Source: an uncultured Sphingomonadales bacterium (GTDB lineage Bacteria > Pseudomonadota > Alphaproteobacteria > Sphingomonadales > Sphingomonadaceae). From it: a stretch of 64,000 bases of DNA. The position numbers and the translations under genes were made by a program. The stretch spans positions 112,724-176,723 of the forward strand of contig CAIMDB010000008.1 of the NCBI GenBank assembly GCA_903839675.1. The letters run 5' to 3'. A model generated the notes under the pieces. It ran no database searches, was not told where the DNA came from, and saw only the letters and a program-made list of their open reading frames with translations. Shown here in pieces: positions 58,759 to 64,000 of the stretch (position 1 is its first letter; each line of letters opens with the position of its first letter).

Positions 58759-59534
58759 CGCCCTTTCCACTCAGGTACGCGACCTTCTGCAAAGGCGCGC
58801 GGGCCTTCGAGGACATCGTCAGAAGCGAGCATCGCGCGATAAGAGGGGATCGCCCCGCTGCGCATCAGCGTATAGCCCTCTTCCACCTCCACACCCTCGG
58901 TCGCACGCAGAATGTCCCGTGCGGCGGTGACGGCGAGCGGCGCGGCGCGGGCGATTGCTTCGGCCAACTCCGTCGCGCTGTCGAGCAGCGCCTCGGGCTC
59001 TACAACGCGGTTCACGAGGTTCAGCGCGAGCGCCTCATCTGCCTCAAGCCGCCGTCCGGTGAGGATCATCTCGCGCGCCAGCCGTGCCGGGATGGCCTTG
59101 GGCAGGCGCAGCAACCCGCCTGAATCCGGGAGCATGCCAAGCTGCGCCTCGGGCAGCCAAAAGCGCGCAGCGGTGCTGGCGACGATCAGGTCGGCGGCCA
59201 GTGCCAGCTCAAACCCTCCACCCACCGCGAGACCATTGACAGCCGCAATTACGGGCTTGGTCAGGGTGAAATACTCGGTAAGACCGGCAAAGCCGCCGGG
59301 GCCATGATCGGCGTCGACTGTCTCCCCTTCGTTGGCCGCGCCAAGGTCCCATCCCGCGGAGAAGAAACGGCCTGTGCCGGTGATGATGCCGACCCTGAGC
59401 GCCGGATCATCGTTCAACGTCGTGAACGCCGCATAGAGTTCGAGGCTCGTCGCCACGTCAATGGCGTTGGCCTTGGGCCGGTCGAGCGTGATGATCAGCA
59501 CATTGGCGCGGCGTTCAAGCGTGACGGCACTCAT
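58755..59534 (-). CDS. caiD: Carnitinyl-CoA dehydratase / crotonobetainyl-CoA hydratase-like enzyme
   Basis: This enoyl-CoA hydratase-family protein of 259 residues closely follows E. coli CaiD (261 residues). Shared stretches include [50 protein letters not shown] and the C-terminal EGPLAFAEKR-like end. CaiD interconverts crotonobetainyl-CoA and carnitinyl-CoA. This is the strongest functional marker of the cluster and ties it to carnitine or gamma-butyrobetaine. It is the last gene of a five-gene operon that begins beyond the window edge. Its start touches the stop of the CoA-ligase gene. Confidence 0.88.
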   Translation of the reverse strand: MSAVTLERRANVLIITLDRPKANAIDVATSLELYAAFTTLNDDPALRVGIITGTGRFFSAGWDLGAANEGETVDADHGPGGFAGLTEYFTLTKPVIAAVNGLAVGGGFELALAADLIVASTAARFWLPEAQLGMLPDSGGLLRLPKAIPARLAREMILTGRRLEADEALALNLVNRVVEPEALLDSATELAEAIARAAPLAVTAARDILRATEGVEVEEGYTLMRSGAIPSYRAMLASDDVLEGPRAFAEGRVPEWKGR

Positions 59535-61618
59535 TATGAAGGCTCCCTCATTCGGATCAACGCATCCACCGCAACGGCACCTTGGGGCAAGGCGAGCAGC
59601 GGATTGACGTCGAGTTCTTCCAGCCCTTCGCCATGCACCATGGCAAAGGCGGCAACGGCTTCAATGGCATCGATGAGTGCTGGCATATCGCATCCCGCAC
59701 GGCCGCGATAACCGACAAGCACGCTGTGCAGCGGCAACCGCGCCAGAGCCGCCTCAATCTCCGCGCGGCTGGCGGGCAGCAGCACCTGCTCAACCTGTTT
59801 GAGCAACTCGACGAAAATGCCGCCCGCGCCAATCGTCATGAACAGGCCGAACTGGGGATCGCGGCCAACCCCGACGATCAGTTCAGCGACCGTCCCGCCG
59901 ACCATCTCCTCAATCAGATAGGTGCCGCAAAGTCCGGCCATGCGGCGTGCGGCCGCGAGCAGGTCTGCGCGGCTGGAGAGCCCGAGCGCCACACCGCCAA
60001 GCTCCGTCTTGTGAGCCAGATCGGCCCCCACGGCCTTGAGTACGAGCGGAAAGGGCGCCGGCAGCGGCGCGGCGTCATCAATGCACAGAGCTTCCAGTTC
60101 GGCCAATGTCAGCAAGCGCCCGCGCGGCACCGGCACACCGTGCGTGGACAGGGACGCCTTGCTGCGCACTTCATCCCAAGTTTTCGGTTCGATCGAAAAA
60201 AGCGGCGGCGACTCAGGCAGAGCCGCAGGTGCAGAGCGAGACCAGGCCTCGCCAATTCCGGCAGCGGCGGCGACCGCTTGCAACGCTTCAGACAATCCAC
60301 ATGCGGGCAGGATCCCTTCAGCGATCAACTGCATGGAGACGGCTTCGGGCAGATTCTCGGCAAGGGAACTCGCCACGATACGCACCGTGCCGTTTGGTGC
60401 CGGGCGCGCCCGTACCGCTGCGAGATAGGCCGCGATGGTTACATCCCAATCTGCAGCCGTGCACCGGTCTGCGCGAGGGAAATCAAGGATGAGCAACGAC
60501 GCTTCGAAATCGGCCCCCAGCATGCCGGCAAAGCACGCCGTCTGTGCGGCGAGATCGCCCCAGATATAGGTGTGATAGTCGAGCGGATTGGCGACGTTCA
60601 CGCGTGGGCCAAGCACCGCTTCAAGCTCGGCCTGTGTCGCGGGTGGGAAGTCCGGTGTCTCAAGCCCTGCCCGCTCAGCCAAGTCAGCGGTGAGCGAGGC
60701 TTCACCACCCGAACAGCTAGCGCTGGTGATCCGCCGTCCGCGCAAAGGACCAGCCACGTGCAGCAGCTTGAGTGTCTCTAGGAAACTCGCCGGATCATGC
60801 GCCCGGGCCACGCCATAGCGCGCGAACAAAGCGTCGCACAGCGCATCGGCACCCGCGAGCGAACTGGTGTGCGACAGCGTCAACGCCGCGCCCTTGGCCG
60901 ACGCCCCGGTCTTGAGCGCCACCAACGGCACGCCGGCTGCACGCGCGGCTAGGCACGCTTCGGAAAACCGCGCGACCGAACCCAGGCCTTCCAGATGCAG
61001 GCCAATGGCGCTGACCCGCTCGTCCTTGATGAGGGCTTCGATCAAGTCAGCCGGGGTGACATCCGCGCAATTACCGACCGAGATGACATAGCCAATCGGC
61101 AGGCCCCGCGTCTGCATCGTGAAGTTGAGCGCGAGGTTACCGCTCTGGCTGATGATGGCGACGCCCTTTCCGGAAGCGATGGGCAGGCAGCCATGCTGGT
61201 CCGGCCACAGCGCCACACGGTCAAACAGGTTGAGCATACCATAGCAATTTGGGCCGATCAGCGGCACGCCATTGGCAGCGGCGATCAGTTCGGCCTGTCT
61301 CCCCTGCCCGTGTTCTCCGCTCTCGGCAAAGTCCGCCGCGTAGCAGATGGCACCGCCTGTTCCCGTCAACTCCCCCGCCAGCGCAATTGTCGCGGGAGCG
61401 GGAGCGGCGATGAACACGGCGTCAGGCGCTTCAGGCAGCGCCGCCATATCGGCAAAGCAGGCCAGCCCGCCCATTTCCGCGCGATTTGGGTTGACCGGCC
61501 AGATTGGGCCCGCAAACCCCAATGCACGGCATTGACGCACAGCTTCCTCGGCTGCCTTGCCGCCCACAATCGCCAGACTGCGCGGGCGCAGTAGGCGGGC
61601 CAATCTGTCTGCGCTCAT
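59534..61618 (-). CDS. ADP-forming acyl-CoA synthetase (CoA-binding plus ATP-grasp)
   Basis: This is a 694-residue protein. An N-terminal CoA-binding fold ([17 protein letters not shown]) is followed by a ligase-CoA module ([43 protein letters not shown] with the loop histidine of the family) and a C-terminal ATP-grasp domain ([20 protein letters not shown]). This layout matches ADP-forming acetate--CoA ligases. In the carnitine pathway an AMP-forming enzyme (CaiC) usually activates the substrate; here this enzyme may take that role for gamma-butyrobetaine or carnitine. It overlaps the acyl-CoA dehydrogenase gene by four bases and ends beside caiD. Confidence 0.88.
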   Translation of the reverse strand: MSADRLARLLRPRSLAIVGGKAAEEAVRQCRALGFAGPIWPVNPNRAEMGGLACFADMAALPEAPDAVFIAAPAPATIALAGELTGTGGAICYAADFAESGEHGQGRQAELIAAANGVPLIGPNCYGMLNLFDRVALWPDQHGCLPIASGKGVAIISQSGNLALNFTMQTRGLPIGYVISVGNCADVTPADLIEALIKDERVSAIGLHLEGLGSVARFSEACLAARAAGVPLVALKTGASAKGAALTLSHTSSLAGADALCDALFARYGVARAHDPASFLETLKLLHVAGPLRGRRITSASCSGGEASLTADLAERAGLETPDFPPATQAELEAVLGPRVNVANPLDYHTYIWGDLAAQTACFAGMLGADFEASLLILDFPRADRCTAADWDVTIAAYLAAVRARPAPNGTVRIVASSLAENLPEAVSMQLIAEGILPACGLSEALQAVAAAAGIGEAWSRSAPAALPESPPLFSIEPKTWDEVRSKASLSTHGVPVPRGRLLTLAELEALCIDDAAPLPAPFPLVLKAVGADLAHKTELGGVALGLSSRADLLAAARRMAGLCGTYLIEEMVGGTVAELIVGVGRDPQFGLFMTIGAGGIFVELLKQVEQVLLPASRAEIEAALARLPLHSVLVGYRGRAGCDMPALIDAIEAVAAFAMVHGEGLEELDVNPLLALPQGAVAVDALIRMREPS

Positions 61619-62763
61619 ACTTCCAGCGGACGCAGCAGCGCGCGGCTGATGATGTGGCGCTGGATTTCGCTGGTGCCGTCCCAGATACGCTCAACGCGTG
61701 CGTCGCGCCAGAAACGCTCGATGGGAAGCTCATCCATCAGCCCCATGCCGCCAAAGATCTGCAGCGCATTGTCGGTTACGCGGGCGAGTGCTTCGGAGGC
61801 GAACAGCTTAGCCATGGCCGCATCGGTATCGGTCATCATGCCCTGATCGTCTTTCCAGGCCGCGCGGAGGGTCAGGAGTTCGGCCGCTTCCAGTTCGGTC
61901 TTCATGTCGGCCAGCTTGAAGCCGGTGCCCTGAAACTTGCCGATGGCCTGTCCGAATTGTTTGCGCGTCGCGGCCCACTGGGTCGCCATTTCGAGCACGC
62001 GGTGGCCACGCCCGACCGACGTCGTGGCGACCTGCAGGCGGGTGGAACCCAGCCACTGCCCCATCAGATCAAAGCCCTTGTCGAGTTCGCCAAGCAAGCT
62101 GGTGGCAGGCACGCGGCAATCCTCAAAGATCAGCTCGCACTGGTGGTAGCCCCGGTGTGATACGCATTTGGGGCCGCGCCTGCGGGTGAGGCCGGGGGTG
62201 TCGAAATCGACAAGGAAGCAGCTGATTGTCTTCCTGCCGCCTGCCTCGCCTGTAGCTGCGCAGAGGATCACGAAGTCCGCGACATCGGCATGGCTGATGA
62301 AATGCTTGGAGCCGTTGATGACAAAGTCGCTGCCATCGCGCCGCGCAAAGGTGCGCATGGAGCGGACGTCGGATCCGGCATCAGGCTCGGTCATGGCGAG
62401 ACAATCGTGCCGCTCCCCCCGGATCGTGGGGAGGAGGTAGTCCTCGATCTGGCTGCCCTCGCACCCGCGCAGGATATTGCTCGGCCGCGCGATCATCATC
62501 TGTAGCCCATAGCTGGCGCGGCCGAGTTCGCGCTCCATCAGCGTCGTGTCGAACGTCCCAAGGCCGCCACCGCCCAGCTCTGCGGGCATATTCACGGCAT
62601 AGAGGCCGAGGGCCTGCGACTTGGCCTGGATTTCGGCAGCAAGCTCTGCCGGCACGTCATCGGTCTCTTCGACCATTTTCTCATGGGGATAGAGCTCGGT
62701 CTCGACAAAGCGCCGCACGGTTTCGACCAGCATCTGCTGTTCGGAGGAGAGTTCAAAATGCAT
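61615..62763 (-). CDS. Acyl-CoA dehydrogenase (crotonobetainyl-CoA reductase / gamma-butyrobetainyl-CoA dehydrogenase-like)
   Basis: This is an FAD-dependent acyl-CoA dehydrogenase of 382 residues. MTEPDAGSDVRSM is the flavin and acyl-binding signature, KHFISHADVADF follows, and the C-terminal region (FGGMGLMDELPIERFWRDARVERIWDGTSEIQ) is typical. Within the cluster, with a CaiD-like hydratase and a CoA ligase, it is the natural candidate to form the crotonobetainyl-CoA double bond from gamma-butyrobetainyl-CoA. Its ATG shares one base with the stop of the thioesterase gene upstream. Other short-chain branched substrates cannot be excluded. Confidence 0.87.
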   Translation of the reverse strand: MHFELSSEQQMLVETVRRFVETELYPHEKMVEETDDVPAELAAEIQAKSQALGLYAVNMPAELGGGGLGTFDTTLMERELGRASYGLQMMIARPSNILRGCEGSQIEDYLLPTIRGERHDCLAMTEPDAGSDVRSMRTFARRDGSDFVINGSKHFISHADVADFVILCAATGEAGGRKTISCFLVDFDTPGLTRRRGPKCVSHRGYHQCELIFEDCRVPATSLLGELDKGFDLMGQWLGSTRLQVATTSVGRGHRVLEMATQWAATRKQFGQAIGKFQGTGFKLADMKTELEAAELLTLRAAWKDDQGMMTDTDAAMAKLFASEALARVTDNALQIFGGMGLMDELPIERFWRDARVERIWDGTSEIQRHIISRALLRPLEV

Positions 62764-63335
62764 CAGTTTGGATTCCGTTTGATAGCGATATTGCGCCCGG
62801 CTTGAGCAGGGCGCGGAAGGTCCGCATGGGCGGCAAGCACGGCCTGCACGCGCGCGTTGAGGTCTGCCGGCATCGGTGTGCTGCGTCCGGCCGCCATGTC
62901 GACATGCACCAGCATTTGCTCGCCGGTCGCGAGGAGTTCGCCCGTCTCTGCGTTGTGCATGGCGTGGAAGATGTGCAGCCGCTTCTCGTCCGCATCGATC
63001 AACTGGAGCGACATATCCAGCCGATCACCAAGATGTGCCTCGGCGAGATTGAAGATCATCGTCTGCACAGTGAACAGCGAATACCCGACCGCGCGATAAG
63101 CCTCATCAATCCCGATCATTCGAAAGAATGCGTCCGACTGATCCCCGAAGGCGAGGAGGTAGCAGGACTCGCTCATATGCCCGTTATAGTCGACCCACTC
63201 TCGCGGCACGGTCGGGCTGATCAGGTGCAAGGGCGCCGCAATCGGCTCACCCGGCGTGAGTGGCTTGGCAGCCACGCCCTCCAGCGGCGTGCGCAGACCG
63301 TGGCCGGACTCTTCAAAATCACTTTGCGGCGTCAT
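62763..63335 (-). CDS. Hot-dog-fold thioesterase (betainyl/carnitinyl-CoA thioesterase type)
   Basis: This is a 4-hydroxybenzoyl-CoA thioesterase-like protein. REWVDYNGHMSESCYLLAF is the conserved start of the hot-dog helix with catalytic DYNGHM. The ORF track start at 63389 is longer; ATG 63335, with AGGAAAGG upstream, gives 190 residues and overlaps the hydrolase gene by 17 bases. Thioesterases of this group lie beside carnitine dehydrogenase genes in pseudomonads and rhizobia. Here it may release betaine or carnitine from CoA. It is directly upstream of the acyl-CoA dehydrogenase. Confidence 0.82.
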   Translation of the reverse strand: MTPQSDFEESGHGLRTPLEGVAAKPLTPGEPIAAPLHLISPTVPREWVDYNGHMSESCYLLAFGDQSDAFFRMIGIDEAYRAVGYSLFTVQTMIFNLAEAHLGDRLDMSLQLIDADEKRLHIFHAMHNAETGELLATGEQMLVHVDMAAGRSTPMPADLNARVQAVLAAHADLPRPAQAGRNIAIKRNPN

Positions 63336-64000
63336 GATAGGGCCCTTTCCTGTGTCCGGCCTGCCAGGCACAGATGCCAAGTGTCGCACCCTTGGTCAGT
63401 TGGGCTGGCGCGACGAGCCCGGCCACCAGCCGGGCGCGACCACGTCCGCAGACCAGCGTGTGGTCGCCCCGCCCTGCGACATCGAGCAATAGCTGATCCC
63501 AGTGGCGGTACTGCACATCATGGCCTTCGCCGGGATATCGGCGGAAGGTTACTTTGCCCGCCACTTTACCGGCCCAATAGTCACCCTGATCTGGCGGGAC
63601 GAGCGCGTCGGCCTCACCATAATAGAAAAAGGCTGGCGCCGGGAACGCCGCGACCGGTGCGGGTGCGTCACAGAACCGGCGATATTCGCGTGCGACACCG
63701 CGCGCATCGCCGCGCTGCCCGGCGATGAAATAGGCATGTGCGCCTTCATCTGCCGCGCGGTCGATGAAGCCGGGGACTTTACCCGCGACGCCATCCTTGG
63801 GCATGGCCCAGAACTGACGCGGGGCGCCGACCTGTTGTGCAAGCCCCGCCTCCAGCGTGGCCTGATCGGCAGCGCAGACAGGGCTCGTTGGCGGGGCTGA
63901 AGCAATGGCGGCGAGCATGTGCCAGGTTGTCACCCGGTCGGGCATGGCAGCGGCAATATGCCCTGCATAAGCGCCACCGCCCGAGATCGCGACAAGCGCA
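63319..64000 (-). CDS. Alpha/beta hydrolase, C-terminal part (5' end outside window)
   Basis: The frame is open to the right edge; the ATG at 63945 is internal. The first visible residues read ALVAISGGGAYAGHIAAAMPDRV, the nucleophile elbow of an alpha/beta hydrolase, so at least the catalytic serine region is in the window. AFFYYGEADALVPPDQ supplies the likely acid and GEGHDVQYRHWDQ the histidine. About 227 residues are visible. It is the most upstream visible gene of the carnitine-type operon. The function could be hydrolysis of an ester or thioester. Confidence 0.8.
   Translation of the reverse strand, partial: ALVAISGGGAYAGHIAAAMPDRVTTWHMLAAIASAPPTSPVCAADQATLEAGLAQQVGAPRQFWAMPKDGVAGKVPGFIDRAADEGAHAYFIAGQRGDARGVAREYRRFCDAPAPVAAFPAPAFFYYGEADALVPPDQGDYWAGKVAGKVTFRRYPGEGHDVQYRHWDQLLLDVAGRGDHTLVCGRGRARLVAGLVAPAQLTKGATLGICAWQAGHRKGPYHDAAK

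Noticed and set aside
57541-58770. 409-residue minus-strand ORF opposite the MFS transporter
   Set aside because: It is a hydrophilic reverse reading of a membrane protein gene. The plus strand has the transporter motifs and operon overlaps.
1-64000. Mobile element, prophage, tRNA or CRISPR content
   Set aside because: I found no transposase, integrase, phage structural gene, terminal repeat, tRNA cloverleaf or regularly spaced repeat on reading through. The island may be horizontally moved but shows no boundary here.

Overview
The window reads as chromosomal DNA of a GC-rich (roughly 60% by eye) alphaproteobacterium, most likely a sphingomonad. The support for this is indirect: a TonB-dependent receptor with a sphingomonad-style plug start, a receptor/TPR-sulfotransferase/MFS block, and alphaproteobacterial forms of sarcosine oxidase and dimethylglycine dehydrogenase. 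Coding density is very high. Most genes overlap by 1-8 bases inside long operons, and no stretch over 300 bases lacks a gene. I saw no rRNA, tRNA, transposase, integrase, phage gene or CRISPR array.

The theme is oxidative removal of N-methyl groups from quaternary and secondary amines (betaine-type compounds), with handling of the released one-carbon units. Region A (1-7989, +) is one operon: the end of a PLP trans-sulfuration enzyme, a two-gene flavoprotein pair of the opine oxidase/HcnB-HcnC type, and a complete soxBDAG sarcosine oxidase. Region B (8007-20980, -) has a dimethylglycine-dehydrogenase-like flavoprotein, a Rieske oxygenase of the glycine-betaine/carnitine type, a cupin, a second complete soxBDAG and a BCCT transporter. 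A LysR regulator and a secreted hydrolase follow. The same ATTA-N7-TAAT box lies before the lysR gene and before the operon.

Region C (21129-29372) holds a 2-oxoacid dehydrogenase E1-like gene divergent from an Lrp/AsnC regulator, with a large dyad over the regulator's start codon. Behind the regulator are an amino acid permease, an omega-aminotransferase, a homocysteine S-methyltransferase, a sterol-desaturase-family protein and a small membrane protein. Region D (29377-36559, -) has two more dimethylglycine-dehydrogenase-like flavoproteins, a second Rieske oxygenase and a medium-chain dehydrogenase. Divergent from it (36724-41059, +) are an SDR, a PlsC-type acyltransferase, a hydroxyisobutyrate-dehydrogenase-like enzyme and an aldehyde dehydrogenase.

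Region E (41030-52457, -) has a GcvA-type LysR, a GMC (choline dehydrogenase-like) oxidoreductase, an enolase-superfamily acid-sugar dehydratase-like protein, an aldehyde dehydrogenase, an MFS transporter, a TPR-sulfotransferase and, after a clear terminator, a TonB-dependent receptor. Region F (52713-58758, +) has purU, glpD, a POT-family peptide transporter, a class II aldolase and an MFS transporter. Region G (58755-64000, -) is a carnitine/gamma-butyrobetaine-type CoA pathway: caiD, an ADP-forming CoA ligase, an acyl-CoA dehydrogenase, a thioesterase and a truncated hydrolase.

Taken together, a plausible flow is uptake by BCCT, MFS and TonB systems, side-chain trimming of carnitine-like betaines through CoA thioesters, Rieske removal of the first methyl from the quaternary nitrogen, then flavoprotein demethylation onto tetrahydrofolate. 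Sarcosine oxidase would take the last methyl and PurU would drain formyl-THF. The true substrates are not fixed by the sequence. The number of parallel demethylation branches (three DMGDH-like, two Rieske, two SoxBDAG, one opine-oxidase-like pair) suggests more than one betaine is used.
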